A stretch of 64,000 nt of DNA, from contig NZ_JAUNTJ010000006.1 in NCBI RefSeq assembly GCF_030538755.1, forward strand, positions 82,951 through 146,950, given 5' to 3'. The DNA is from Paracoccus sp. (in: a-proteobacteria) (GTDB taxonomy: Bacteria; Pseudomonadota; Alphaproteobacteria; Rhodobacterales; Rhodobacteraceae). The translations under genes and the position numbers were made by a program. Positions 43,519 through 52,381 of this stretch are shown in pieces (positions within the stretch are counted from its first letter, which is position 1; each line of letters begins with the position of its first letter). The notes beneath the pieces were generated by a model. The model searched no databases. It was not told where the DNA came from and was given only the letters and a program-made list of their open reading frames with translations.

Positions 43519-45045
43519 TCAGAAAAAGCCCAGCTTTTTGGGCGAATAGCTGACCAGCATGTTCTTGGTCTGCTGATAATGGTCCAGCATCATCTTGTGC
43601 GTTTCGCGACCGATGCCGGATTGCTTGTAGCCGCCAAAGGCCGCATGGGCCGGATAGGCGTGATAGCAGTTGGTCCAGACCCGGCCCGCCTTGATCCCGC
43701 GCCCCATGCGATAGCAGGTGTTGATGTCGCGCGACCACACCCCGGACCCAAGCCCGAACATGGTGTCATTGGCGATGGACAGCGCCTCGGCCTCGTCCTT
43801 GAAGGTCGTGACGGATACGACCGGGCCAAAGATTTCCTCCTGGAAGATGCGCATCTTGTTGTTGCCGCGGAAAATCGTCGGCTCGATATAGAAACCGCTG
43901 GACAGTTCGCCACCCAGATCGGCCGCCTTGCCGCCGGTCAGAACCTCGGCACCTTCCTGTTTGCCGATGTCCAGATAGGACAGGATCTTTTCCTGCTGTT
44001 CGCTGGATGCCTGCGCGCCGATCATGGTGGCGGCATCGCGCGGATCGCCCTGCTTGATCGCCTGCACCCGCTTGACGGCGCGTTCCATGAACTGATCGAA
44101 GATGCTTTCCTGAATCAGCACGCGCGACGGGCAGGTGCAGACCTCGCCCTGATTCAGCGCGAACATGGCAAAGCCTTCCAGCGCCTTGTCAAAGAAATCG
44201 TCATCCTCGCGCGCGACATCGGCGAAAAAGATGTTGGGTGACTTGCCGCCCAGTTCCAGCGTGACCGGGATCAGGTTTTCAGAGGCGTATTGCATAATCA
44301 GCCGCCCGGTCGAGGTTTCGCCGGTGAAGGCAATCTTGCTGATCCGGTTGGAACTGGCCAGCGGCTTGCCCGCCTCCAGCCCGAAACCGTTAACCACGTT
44401 CAGCACCCCCGGCGGCAGCAGATCGCCGATGACGTTCATCAGCACCATGATGCTGGCGGGCGTCTGTTCCGCCGGTTTCAGAACCACGCAGTTACCCGCC
44501 GCCAGCGCCGGGGCCAGCTTCCAGCAGGCCATCAGCAGCGGAAAGTTCCACGGGATGATCTGCCCGACCACGCCCAGAGGTTCGTGAAAGTGATAGGCGA
44601 TGGTGGTGTCGTCGATCTCCGAGATGCCACCTTCCTGTGCCCGCAACACGCCGGCAAAGTAACGGAAATGGTCGATCGCCAGCGGCAGGTCGGCAGCCAT
44701 CGTTTCGCGGATCGGCTTGCCGTTGTCCCATGTCTCGGCGGTCGCCAGCAGCTCCAGATTCTGCTCCATCCGGTCGGCGATCTTCAGCAGAACCAGCGAC
44801 CGTTCCTGCGGCGGGGTGCGGCCCCATTTGTCCTTGGCGGCATGGGCGGCATCCAGCGCGGCATTCACGTCATCGGCATCGGAACGGGCCACTTCGCCGA
44901 TCTCGGCCCCGGTGATGGGCGTGGTATTGGTGAAATAGCGCCCGGCCTTGGGCGCAACCCAATCGCCGCCGATATAGTTGTCATAGCGTTTCGCAAAGGG
45001 CATCACGCCCACGCCCTTGAATTCGTGCGTCTGATCGTTTGGCAT
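43519..45045 (-). CDS. Aldehyde dehydrogenase (acetaldehyde type, AldB/ExaC-like)
   Basis: A 508-residue NAD-dependent enzyme. Cofactor motif [15 protein letters not shown], catalytic Glu in [14 protein letters not shown] and catalytic Cys in [14 protein letters not shown]. The [10 protein letters not shown] form is typical of the class that oxidises acetaldehyde and other short aldehydes and is coupled to DUF779 proteins. ATG at 45045 has ACAGGAGG upstream. A near-palindrome 100 bp upstream is a likely regulator site. Confidence 0.95.
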   Translation of the reverse strand: MPNDQTHEFKGVGVMPFAKRYDNYIGGDWVAPKAGRYFTNTTPITGAEIGEVARSDADDVNAALDAAHAAKDKWGRTPPQERSLVLLKIADRMEQNLELLATAETWDNGKPIRETMAADLPLAIDHFRYFAGVLRAQEGGISEIDDTTIAYHFHEPLGVVGQIIPWNFPLLMACWKLAPALAAGNCVVLKPAEQTPASIMVLMNVIGDLLPPGVLNVVNGFGLEAGKPLASSNRISKIAFTGETSTGRLIMQYASENLIPVTLELGGKSPNIFFADVAREDDDFFDKALEGFAMFALNQGEVCTCPSRVLIQESIFDQFMERAVKRVQAIKQGDPRDAATMIGAQASSEQQEKILSYLDIGKQEGAEVLTGGKAADLGGELSSGFYIEPTIFRGNNKMRIFQEEIFGPVVSVTTFKDEAEALSIANDTMFGLGSGVWSRDINTCYRMGRGIKAGRVWTNCYHAYPAHAAFGGYKQSGIGRETHKMMLDHYQQTKNMLVSYSPKKLGFF

Positions 45046-45144
45046 GTTTTTTCCTCCTGTTCCCCGATCTCCCCTTCGGGTCAGGATCAGTTTGACGCAG
45101 GATTTCCGTAAAGCAACGCGCCAATCCCCGCCGCACCGCAGAAA

Positions 45145-45164
45145 CTGTATCACGAATGAGACAG
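45145..45164. promoter_or_regulatory. Probable operator of the GAF/Fis regulator upstream of ald
   Basis: CTGTATC-N6-GAGACAG: 7-bp arms inverted with one mismatch. Fis-type AcoR-like regulators recognise TGT-N10-ACA-like symmetric sites. It sits 100 bp before the ald start and 40 bp from the end of the regulator gene. Binding is inferred. Confidence 0.5.
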
Positions 45165-45184
45165 TCGCGGCGATTTGCTGCGGC

Positions 45185-46129
45185 TCAGGCCCGGTCCAGC
45201 CCCAGACGGGTCATCCGCCGATACAGCGTGGCACGCCCCACGCCCAAAGCGCGGGCGGCGGCGCTGACATTGCCGCCCGCGCGGGCCAGCGCATGGGTCA
45301 GCGCCGCGCGCTCGGCCCGTTCCAGCCCGCTGCGGTCGTCGGGATTGCCCAGCAGGTCAGAGGCCGGGCGCGGGCGGATCGCCCCCTCGCGTTCCAGCCC
45401 CAGGGCGCGGCGGGCGGCGCGGGTGGCACCGATGGCCAGATCATCGCGGTCCACAGCCAGCAGCGCGGTATCGCCGCCGTCACCGGCCACCACGATCCGC
45501 GCCTCGGGATAGCTGGCGCGGAAATACCCGGCCTCGATCCCCCGCGCGGTCTGAACCACATGCGCGGCGATCAGCCGGTTAAAGGGCGCGGTCTGATCGG
45601 CCCGCGCGCTGGACACATCCAGCGCCGCGATCAGCCGCCCGTCCGGTCCCCAGATCGGCGCGTCGATGCAGGACATGCCGGTGTTGCGGGTGTGGAAATG
45701 TTCGTCGCGATGAATGGTGACGGCGCGGCCTTCGGCCAGACAGGTGCCGATGCCATTGGTGCCCTGCGCCGCCTCGGACCAGTCGGTGCCGCGCCACAAC
45801 CCCCAGTCGCGGAACTGATCGGCATCGGCGTCGGAAACCCGCAGATCCAGCACCACGCCGGCGGCATCGGTCAGCATGACATTGCAGCCCGGCAGGCCCA
45901 GCAGGTGATACAGCTGATCCAGTTGCGGCCCGGCCAGTCGCAGGAACCGCTCCATCGCCTGCTGCCGCTGCGTCAGCGCGCTGCGCTCCAGCCGGTCGGG
46001 GCGGCGGGGGTCGCCGGGGTTCAGCCCGTGCTTTACCATCGAGCGCCGCCACGACGCAGCCAGCGCCGAGGTGGCGGATTTCGACTGCGACTGTTCGGCC
46101 ACGATTTCAGCGTGGTTGCGTTTGGTCAT
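45185..46129 (-). CDS. GAF-domain regulator with Fis-type HTH (AcoR-like, no AAA+ domain)
   Basis: A 314-residue regulator. The N-terminal half has a GAF-type sensory domain ([20 protein letters not shown], then [18 protein letters not shown], about residues 75-140) as in AcoR. The C terminus is a Fis helix-turn-helix ([20 protein letters not shown]). The central AAA+ domain that would contact sigma-54 is missing, so it should act at a normal sigma factor promoter. It lies just upstream of ald-adh on the same strand and most likely switches them in response to an alcohol or aldehyde. Confidence 0.88.
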   Translation of the reverse strand: MTKRNHAEIVAEQSQSKSATSALAASWRRSMVKHGLNPGDPRRPDRLERSALTQRQQAMERFLRLAGPQLDQLYHLLGLPGCNVMLTDAAGVVLDLRVSDADADQFRDWGLWRGTDWSEAAQGTNGIGTCLAEGRAVTIHRDEHFHTRNTGMSCIDAPIWGPDGRLIAALDVSSARADQTAPFNRLIAAHVVQTARGIEAGYFRASYPEARIVVAGDGGDTALLAVDRDDLAIGATRAARRALGLEREGAIRPRPASDLLGNPDDRSGLERAERAALTHALARAGGNVSAAARALGVGRATLYRRMTRLGLDRA

Positions 46130-46201
46130 GATTCCCCCCGTCCTTTGCGTGACGATAGCATGGGCCTGACACCTGACACGAAGTTATTGCGTCCCGCGCC
46201 G

Positions 46202-46327
46202 CAGGGGGGCTTTGCGCCCCCCGCCGCCGTTCCGGCGACTCCCCCCGCAGGATATTTGCAAACGAAAGACGGGCGCATAAAAGGGGTGCGATGTCTTTCG
46301 TTTGATAAATATCCCCGCCGGAGGCTC
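46202..46327. repeat. Intergenic repeat element, copy 2, inverted pair
   Basis: A GC hairpin (GGGGGGCTTTGCGCCCCCC) is followed by GATATTTGCAAACGAAAGAC (46251-46270), and then by its inverted relative GTCTTTCGTTTGATAAATAT (46293-46312) with 22 bp between. The arms match almost completely, giving a long stem flanked by GC-rich boxes. Copies of the core are at 19211 and, diverged, 55636. It fills the gap between the regulator and the truncated metallo-beta-lactamase. Confidence 0.75.
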
Positions 46328-46382
46328 CTGTCCGGGCCGCCTGACCAGAGGGTGCGGGTTGTCCGCAGGGGGGCAAGGCAGG

Positions 46383-46865
46383 CTATTCCCATTCCAGTTC
46401 GGCATAGGCGGCGGTGGTGTCGCGGGCGAGGGTTTCGTCAAAGGTCGCCCAATCTTCTGCCATTGCTGCCAGTTGGGTGCTGATGGCCGGGACAGCGGCG
46501 GATAATGGGGTGCCTGCTGCGATCTGGTCTCGCACGGCGCTGTGCAGGGCGGTCAGAAAATCCTGCTGCGCCTGTGCCGCCTGAGGCCAGCTTGCCGCCA
46601 CATCGCCATGGCCGGGCACGATCAGCGCGGGCGCGGGCGGCGGATCGTCCATCCAGCCCAGCCAGCCGTTGATCGAGCCATCTACAACTGGCGTCAGCCC
46701 GCGAAAGATCAGGTCGCCGGTGAACAGCGTGCCGGTGGTCTGGTCGTGCAGCATCAGGTCGGTGTCGGTATGCGCGGGCGGGGTGGCGGTGCAATCCAGC
46801 CCGTTGCCGCGCAGCCCCGGATGCGCGGCCAGCCAGTCGGTGCTGATTCGCGCCGACGTCGCCAT
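46383..46865 (-). pseudogene. Truncated quinoprotein-relay type metallo-beta-lactamase
   Basis: The 160-residue frame corresponds to the C-terminal half of the metallo-beta-lactamase proteins found with PQQ enzymes: AHTDTDLMLHDQTTGTLFTG, DLIFRGLTPVVDGSINGWL and LIVPGHGD, with the late metal-binding His and Asp. The N-terminal half with the HxHxDH zinc motif is absent. The frame stays open upstream to 46976 with cysteine-bearing sequence (DCGPILL, AASCMATSA) but has no ATG, GTG or TTG before a stop. I take it as a decayed gene that lost its 5' half, next to pqqA. A functional short protein starting at 46865 cannot be ruled out. Confidence 0.55.
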
Positions 46866-47048
46866 GCAGGACGCCGCATCCGCAGCCTGGCCCGCCGGCA
46901 GCAGGATCGGGCCGCAATCACCGGCATTACTGGCAAGAAAATGCCCGCTATAAGACCTAAGTCGTGTTGACGGCTGTCACATGACGTTTACCCTGCTATA
47001 TTGACCCGCAATGGGAGGCGTTGCGGTTTATGAAGGAGGAAAAGATCA

Positions 47049-47141
47049 ATGGCCTGGACCAAGCCCACCCTCAAGGAAATCGCCTGCGGCATGGAAATCA
47101 ACATGTATGCCCCGGCCGAGGATGAACCCGTTCTGTTCTGA
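47049..47141 (+). CDS. pqqA: PQQ precursor peptide PqqA
   Basis: A 30-residue ribosomal peptide, MAWTKPTLKEIACGMEINMY at the start. Glu16 and Tyr20 in EINMY are the residues crosslinked by PqqE and converted into pyrroloquinoline quinone. Ribosome site GAAGGAGGA is 8-9 bases upstream. It is separated from pqqB by a strong hairpin, fitting the need for far more PqqA than Pqq enzymes. Confidence 0.96.
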   Translation: MAWTKPTLKEIACGMEINMYAPAEDEPVLF

Positions 47142-47171
47142 CCTGTTTCACCACCACACAGACAGACGGTC

Positions 47172-47203
47172 ACGGCCCCGCCCGATCTTTCGGACGGGGC
47201 CGT
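47172..47203 (+). terminator. Attenuator hairpin between pqqA and pqqB
   Basis: A 14-bp stem with one mismatch (ACGGCCCCGCCCGA with TCGGACGGGGCCGT), 4-nt loop, followed by TCTT. Partial termination here would produce abundant short pqqA messages and fewer full operon transcripts, as reported for other pqq operons. Confidence 0.8.
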
Positions 47204-47220
47204 TCTTACCCGAGGCTTTG

Positions 47221-48102
47221 ATGCAGATTCTTGTTCTTGGCGCAGCGGCGGGCGGGGGCTTGCCGCAGTGGAATTGCGGCTGTGCCAATTGTGACGCCGC
47301 GCGGGCAGGGCGGATTCCGGCGCTGACGCAATCCAGCATCGCGGTCAGCGCGAATGGCGTGGATTGGGCGGTCGTCAACGCTTCGCCCGATATTCGGGCG
47401 CAGATGGCGGCCACGCCCGCGCTGCACCCCACCGGCCCGCGCGAGATGCCGCTGCAATCGGTGCTGGTCACGAATGGTGACATCGACCATGTGGCCGGGC
47501 TGCTGACCCTGCGCGAAAGCCAGCCCTTTGACCTGTTCGCCACGCCCGCGATTCATGCGGCGCTGGATGCGAACCCGATGCTGGCGGCGGTGAACCCGGC
47601 CTTTGTGCCGCGCCGGGCCGTGGCGCTGGATCAGCCCTTTGATCTGGCCCCCGGCCTGATCGCCACGATCTTTGCCGTCCCCGGCAAGGTGCCGCTGTAT
47701 CTGGAGGGGGACACCGTGGACACCGGCTTGATCGGCGAAAATACCGTGGGGGTCGAGTTGAGCGCAGGCGGGCGGCGGGCGCTGTATATTCCCGGCTGTG
47801 CCGATCTGCCCGGTTGGCTGCGCGACCGGATCAGCGGTGCCGATGCGCTGTTGTTCGACGGCACGCTGTGGGATGACGATGAAATGATCCGCGCCGGTCT
47901 GGGCCAGAAAACCGGCCGCCGCATGGGCCATATGGCCGCGCAGGACAGCATCGCCGCGCTGGCCGATGTGCCGGTGACGCGGCGGATTTTCGTGCATCTG
48001 AACAATTCGAACCCGCTGGTCGATCCGGCCAGCCCGCAAACCGCGCAGGCGGCGGCCGCGGGCTGGCATATCGCCCGCGATGGTGAAAGGATCGACCTGT
48101 GA
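47221..48102 (+). CDS. pqqB: PQQ biosynthesis hydroxylase PqqB
   Basis: A 293-residue metallo-beta-lactamase-fold protein. Begins MQILVLGAAAGGGLPQWNCG, the PqqB hallmark with cysteine ligands (CGCANC), and has NGDIDHVAGLLTLRE as the metal motif. It hydroxylates the PqqE-crosslinked Glu-Tyr. ATG at 47221 chosen; the frame extends upstream over pqqA. Its stop overlaps the pqqC GTG start. Confidence 0.95.
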   Translation: MQILVLGAAAGGGLPQWNCGCANCDAARAGRIPALTQSSIAVSANGVDWAVVNASPDIRAQMAATPALHPTGPREMPLQSVLVTNGDIDHVAGLLTLRESQPFDLFATPAIHAALDANPMLAAVNPAFVPRRAVALDQPFDLAPGLIATIFAVPGKVPLYLEGDTVDTGLIGENTVGVELSAGGRRALYIPGCADLPGWLRDRISGADALLFDGTLWDDDEMIRAGLGQKTGRRMGHMAAQDSIAALADVPVTRRIFVHLNNSNPLVDPASPQTAQAAAAGWHIARDGERIDL

Positions 48103-48833
48103 CTGCCCAATCCCGCGCCGATTTCGAAGCCCGCCTGCGCGGTATCGGTGCCGCGCGCTACCATGACAAACACCCGTTCCACGCCCGGCTGCATGGCGGC
48201 GACTGCACCCCGGACGAGGTGCGGGCCTGGGTTATCAACCGCTGGATCTATCAGTCGCGCATCCCGATGAAGGACGCCGCCTTCATGTCGCGCGTCACCG
48301 ACCCCGACCTGCGCCGCGCCTGGCGCAAGCGGATCGAGGATCACGATGGCGACGTCACCGAAGGCGGCGGCATCCGCCGCTGGCTGGCGCTGGCCCGTGC
48401 CGTGGGGCTGGACCCGGATTATGTGGCCAGCGGTCGCGGTGCGATGCCGGCCACGCGCTTTGCGGTAGAGGCCTATGTGCGGTTCGTGCGCGACATGCCG
48501 TTGCTGGATGCCGTGGCCGCCAGCCTGACCGAACTGTTCGCCCCCGCCATCCACGCCCAGCGGATCGAGGGGTTGCTGGCGCATTACGATTTTGCCGATG
48601 AAACGGCGCTGTCCTATTTCCGCAAACGCCTGACCGAGGCGCCCGAGGATGTGGCCTTTGGTCTGGATTATGTGCTGACCCATGCCGATACGCTGGAAAA
48701 GCAGGATGCGGCGGCGGCGGCGCTGGAATTCAAGACCGATGTGTTATGGGCGCAGCTTGATGCGCTGTGGCACGGTTATGTGGCGGGCAACATTCCGCCC
48801 GGCGCATGGCAACCGGGGCAGGGGCTGCTATGA
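48099..48833 (+). CDS. pqqC: Pyrroloquinoline quinone synthase PqqC
   Basis: A 244-residue cofactorless oxidase of the TENA/heme-oxygenase-like fold that carries out the final ring closure and eight-electron oxidation to PQQ. Conserved segments: YHDKHPFHARLHGGDCTPDE, WVINRWIYQSRIPMKDAA, and RIEDHDGDVTEGGGIRRWL. Start is GTG (48099) overlapping the pqqB stop. Confidence 0.97.
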   Translation: MTAQSRADFEARLRGIGAARYHDKHPFHARLHGGDCTPDEVRAWVINRWIYQSRIPMKDAAFMSRVTDPDLRRAWRKRIEDHDGDVTEGGGIRRWLALARAVGLDPDYVASGRGAMPATRFAVEAYVRFVRDMPLLDAVAASLTELFAPAIHAQRIEGLLAHYDFADETALSYFRKRLTEAPEDVAFGLDYVLTHADTLEKQDAAAAALEFKTDVLWAQLDALWHGYVAGNIPPGAWQPGQGLL

Positions 48834-49114
48834 CCGCGCTGATTACCCCCGACGGCATCCCCTATCTGCCGCGCGGTGTGCGGCTGGCCGATGACCGGGT
48901 GCGCGGCATCCGCATTTTGCACGCGCCCGAACGCGCGCTGCAACTGGATGCCATCGGCGATGCGATCCTGTCGGAACTGGACGGCAGCCGCAGCCTGTCG
49001 CAGATCGCCGCCGCGCTGGCCGACCGCTATGCCGCGCCGGTGGATCAGATCACCGCCGATATGACCGATTTTCTGACCGGCCTGATCGAACGGCGCATGG
49101 TGTTTCTGAAATGA
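48830..49114 (+). CDS. pqqD: PQQ biosynthesis peptide chaperone PqqD
   Basis: A 94-residue RRE-type chaperone that binds PqqA and presents it to PqqE. LPRGVRLADDRVRGIRILHA and the LDAIGDAILSELDGSRSL helix are family-typical. Separate gene here, not fused to PqqC as in some methylotrophs. ATGA overlaps at both ends. Confidence 0.95.
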   Translation: MTALITPDGIPYLPRGVRLADDRVRGIRILHAPERALQLDAIGDAILSELDGSRSLSQIAAALADRYAAPVDQITADMTDFLTGLIERRMVFLK

Positions 49115-50238
49115 ACCAGCAGTCCCGCGACATCGACGGCAATCCCGTCACCCCCGCCCTGCCGATGGCGATGCTGGCCGAGGTGACGCATCGCTGCCCC
49201 TTGGCCTGCCCCTATTGCTCGAATCCGGTGGAACTGACCCGCGCCAGTGCGGAACTGAGCGCCGATGAATGGGGCGACATCTTTCGTCAGGCCGCCGATC
49301 TGGGCGTGCTGCAAGTGCATATCTCGGGTGGCGAGCCGGGCGCGCGGCGCGATCTGGCGCAGATCGTGACCCATGCGCGCGATGCGGGGCTGTATGTGAA
49401 CCTGATTACATCCGGCATCGGCATCACCCGCGCCCGGCTGGAGGAACTGGACACGGCGGGCGTCGATCATGTGCAACTGTCGCTGCAAGGTATCCGCCCC
49501 GACATGGCCGACCGCATCAGCGGCCATCCGGGATCGTGGGACAAGAAGATGGCCTTTGCCGGCTGGGTGGCCGAGATCGGCTTTCCCCTGACGCTGAACG
49601 CCGTGGTTCACCGCCAGAACATGGACCGCCTGCCCGATATGATCGCGCTGGCCGACACGCTTGGCGCGCGCCGGATCGAGGTGGCGACGGTGCAGTTCCA
49701 CGGCTGGGCCGATCTGAACCGCAGCGCGCTGATGCCGACGCGGGAACAGGCGGCCTTTGCGCGGCAGGTGGTGAATGATGCGCGGCGCGATCTGCGCGGG
49801 CGCATGGTGATCGACTATGTGCCCGCCGATCACCACTCGATCTATCCCAAGGCCTGTATGGGCGGCTGGGGCTCAACCGGGCTGAATGTGACGCCCGATG
49901 GTCTGGTGCTGCCCTGCCATGCCGCGCAGACGATCCCGTGGATGCAGTTCGACAGCCTGCGCGACCGCCCCTTGGCGGACATCTGGCAGCATGGCGCGGC
50001 GTTTAACGCCTTTCGCGGCACCGCATGGATGCCCGAGCCGTGCCAGTCGTGCGACCGCAAGACGGTGGATTTCGGCGGCTGTCGCTGTCAGGCGATGGCC
50101 ATGGCGGGCGATGCGCGGGCGACCGATCCGGTCTGTTCCAGATCACCGCTGCGGGCCGAAGTCATCGCGCGGGCCGAGGCAGACAGCACCGCCGCCCCGG
50201 CCGAGTTCACCTATCGGCGCATGTCCAGGGGGGGATAG
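49111..50238 (+). CDS. pqqE: PqqA peptide cyclase PqqE
   Basis: A 375-residue radical SAM enzyme forming the Glu-Tyr carbon-carbon crosslink in PqqA. The SAM cluster motif is CPLACPYCSNPVEL near residue 30. The C-terminal SPASM region has the auxiliary-cluster cysteines in PCHAAQTIPWM and EPCQSCDRKTVDFGGCRCQ. Ends 1 base before the SoxYZ-like gene. Confidence 0.97.
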   Translation: MNQQSRDIDGNPVTPALPMAMLAEVTHRCPLACPYCSNPVELTRASAELSADEWGDIFRQAADLGVLQVHISGGEPGARRDLAQIVTHARDAGLYVNLITSGIGITRARLEELDTAGVDHVQLSLQGIRPDMADRISGHPGSWDKKMAFAGWVAEIGFPLTLNAVVHRQNMDRLPDMIALADTLGARRIEVATVQFHGWADLNRSALMPTREQAAFARQVVNDARRDLRGRMVIDYVPADHHSIYPKACMGGWGSTGLNVTPDGLVLPCHAAQTIPWMQFDSLRDRPLADIWQHGAAFNAFRGTAWMPEPCQSCDRKTVDFGGCRCQAMAMAGDARATDPVCSRSPLRAEVIARAEADSTAAPAEFTYRRMSRGG

Positions 50239-50973
50239 ATGAGTCAACATCTGCTGACCGCTGCCGCGATCCTGCTGGCCGCGCCCGCCCTGGCGCAGGA
50301 TAACCCGCTGCGCCCGTCGCCGACATGGGATGACATCCGCGAATCGGTGGTCGGCCTCGACGCCCCTTTTCGCGCGCATGAAGCGGCGATCGTGCCGGTG
50401 CGCCTGACCCAGCCGGCAAAGGCCCCGCCCATCACCGCGCTGGCGCTGGTGATCGACGAAAACCCCGCGCCGGTGGCGGCCGAATACAGCTTTGGCCCGG
50501 CGCTGATGCCGCTGGATTTCGAGATGCGCGTGCGGGTGGACAGCTATTCCGATGTGCGCGCCATTGCCGAAACGCCCGACGGGCCGGTGATGGCGGGGCG
50601 TTTCGTCCGGGCCTCGGGCGGGTGTTCGGCGCCTGCGGGCAAGGATATGGCGATGGTGCGCGAAACCATGGGCCAGATGCGCTGGCGCAGCGCCCCCGAT
50701 GGCGACCGCGCCATCGGCACGCTGATGATCCGCCACCCCAACTTTTCCGGGCTGCAACGCGATCAGCTGACGCTGCTGACCATCCCCGCGCATTTCATCC
50801 AGACGCTTGAGGTGAAACAGGGCGACGCCCCGCTGTTCACCATGGAGGCGGGGATTTCCGTCAGCGAAGATCCGGTGTTCCGCTTTGCCTGTCGCCCGGA
50901 CGGCCAGCCGATCCATGTGCATGTCGCCGATACCAGCGGCACGATCTGGGAAGAAACCTTCACCTCCAACTAA
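50239..50973 (+). CDS. Quinoprotein dehydrogenase-associated SoxYZ-like carrier protein
   Basis: A 244-residue exported protein, signal peptide about residues 1-20. It is a SoxY-SoxZ fusion: the SoxY-like half ends in RASGGCSAPAGKD, with a cysteine resembling the SoxY swinging-arm site but internal, and the SoxZ-like half begins near MIRHPNFSGLQRD. Such fusions occur next to PQQ dehydrogenases in methylotrophs; their role is not settled. Adjacent to pqqE. Confidence 0.85.
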   Translation: MSQHLLTAAAILLAAPALAQDNPLRPSPTWDDIRESVVGLDAPFRAHEAAIVPVRLTQPAKAPPITALALVIDENPAPVAAEYSFGPALMPLDFEMRVRVDSYSDVRAIAETPDGPVMAGRFVRASGGCSAPAGKDMAMVRETMGQMRWRSAPDGDRAIGTLMIRHPNFSGLQRDQLTLLTIPAHFIQTLEVKQGDAPLFTMEAGISVSEDPVFRFACRPDGQPIHVHVADTSGTIWEETFTSN

Positions 50974-50982
50974 GAGGATCAG

Positions 50983-51531
50983 ATGACCAAACGCGCCATC
51001 ATCGCCGTCGATATTCAGAACGATTACTTTCCGGGCGGCAAGTTCCCGCTGGACGGCATGGACGCCGCCGCCGCCAACGCTGCCCGCGTGATACAGGCCG
51101 GGCGTGATCGCGGCGATCTGATCGTGCATGTGCGCCACGAATTCACCGACCCCGCCGCGCCGTTCTTTCACCCCGGTTCTGACGGGGCCGAAATCAACCC
51201 CGCCGCCGCGCCGCAGGGCGACGAGGCGGTGGTGACGAAGAACAGCGTCAATGCCTTCAAGGACACCGACCTGAACCAGATCCTGCAAGATAACGGTATC
51301 GCGCAGGTGGTGATCGTCGGGGCGATGTCGCATATGTGCATCGACGCGGCCACCCGCGCCGCCGCCGATCTGGGCTATGCGACCACCGTCATCCACGACG
51401 CCTGCGCCACCCGCGATCTGGAATTTCAGGGCACCACCGTTCCCGCCGCGCAGGTCCATGCCGCCATGATGAGCGGGCTGGCCTTTGGCTATGCCACCGT
51501 CACCGACACGGGCAGCTTTACCGCAGGTTGA
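50983..51531 (+). CDS. Cysteine hydrolase, isochorismatase superfamily
   Basis: A 182-residue cytoplasmic hydrolase. Catalytic triad: Asp in AIIAVDIQNDYFPGG near residue 10, Lys in AVVTKNSVNAF near 85, Cys in MSHMCIDAATRAA near 119. Related enzymes hydrolyse nicotinamide, N-carbamoyl compounds or isochorismate; the substrate is not assignable. Located 9 bp after the SoxYZ-like gene, so likely in the same operon. Confidence 0.85.
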   Translation: MTKRAIIAVDIQNDYFPGGKFPLDGMDAAAANAARVIQAGRDRGDLIVHVRHEFTDPAAPFFHPGSDGAEINPAAAPQGDEAVVTKNSVNAFKDTDLNQILQDNGIAQVVIVGAMSHMCIDAATRAAADLGYATTVIHDACATRDLEFQGTTVPAAQVHAAMMSGLAFGYATVTDTGSFTAG

Positions 51532-51676
51532 CCGCCCGCCCTGCTGCGGCGCGATCATGCCCCTGCGTCGCATTTTCTGATTTGTGCCCTTGCCACGGGG
51601 GGCGCAGGCAATAAACTTGACCAAAACGCGGGCCGGGGAACCCGTATCACTCAGGGAGGAAACCAAGGAGATGCCG

Positions 51677-52381
51677 ATGACCGCCGCCATGTCGCCGCCA
51701 CGGATACCATCGGGCCGGGCGATGGCCGATCAGGTACGCGAAATCCTGATCGTCGATGACCACCCGCTGATGTGCGATGCGCTGGCACTGACGCTGAAGA
51801 TCAGCCTGGGGTTGAAAAATGTCCGCACGGCGCGCAGCCTCGGCGCGGCGGTGGAACAGATCCGCTCGCAGGGCGCGCCCGATGCGGTGATCCTTGACCT
51901 GAACCTGCCGGATGCGCGCGGCTCGGAAGGGATCGTCACCTTGCGGCGGCAATTGCCCGATGTGCCGATCACGATGATTTCCGCCGATCTGGAATCAGCG
52001 ATGATTTCGGCGGCGATGGCGGCCGGGGCGCAGGGCTATATCAGCAAATCGTTGGGGCGCGAGGCTTTGGTGGATTCGCTGCGCCGCATGTGGGATGGCG
52101 AACGGATCACGCCGGATGGCTATGAACCCGAACTGACCGATGCCGAGGATGAGGCCAAGGCCGAACTGGCCCGCCGCTTCGCCACGCTGACGCCGCAGCA
52201 GATGAAAATTCTGCGGCTGATCTGTCAGGGCAAGGCGAACAAGGAAATCAGCTATGAGCTGTCCATCGCCGAGGCGACGGTGAAAACCCACATCACCGCG
52301 ATCATGTCGAAAATCAACGCTCGCCGCCGCACTCAGGCGGTGCTGCTGGCCAATTCGGTGCGTCTGTTCGAGGCGACCTGA
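51677..52381 (+). CDS. NarL/LuxR-family response regulator (FlhR-like)
   Basis: A 234-residue response regulator. Receiver domain with acidic pair in LIVDDHPLMC, phosphoacceptor in AVILDLNLPDARG near residue 70, and Lys in GYISKSLGRE; C-terminal LuxR HTH in TLTPQQMKILRLICQGKANK and ATVKTHITAIMSKI. Start at 51677 gives normal spacing to AAGGAG; ATG at 51671 is too close. Followed without gap by a FIST protein and a soluble hybrid kinase, an arrangement like the formaldehyde-responsive FlhSR of Paracoccus denitrificans (C1 and PQQ enzyme control). Confidence 0.88.
   Translation: MTAAMSPPRIPSGRAMADQVREILIVDDHPLMCDALALTLKISLGLKNVRTARSLGAAVEQIRSQGAPDAVILDLNLPDARGSEGIVTLRRQLPDVPITMISADLESAMISAAMAAGAQGYISKSLGREALVDSLRRMWDGERITPDGYEPELTDAEDEAKAELARRFATLTPQQMKILRLICQGKANKEISYELSIAEATVKTHITAIMSKINARRRTQAVLLANSVRLFEAT

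Noticed and set aside
46202-46327. Possible CRISPR array, because of repeated A/T-rich cores
   Set aside because: Only two units in inverted orientation with no regular spacers; it is an interspersed repeat with hairpins.
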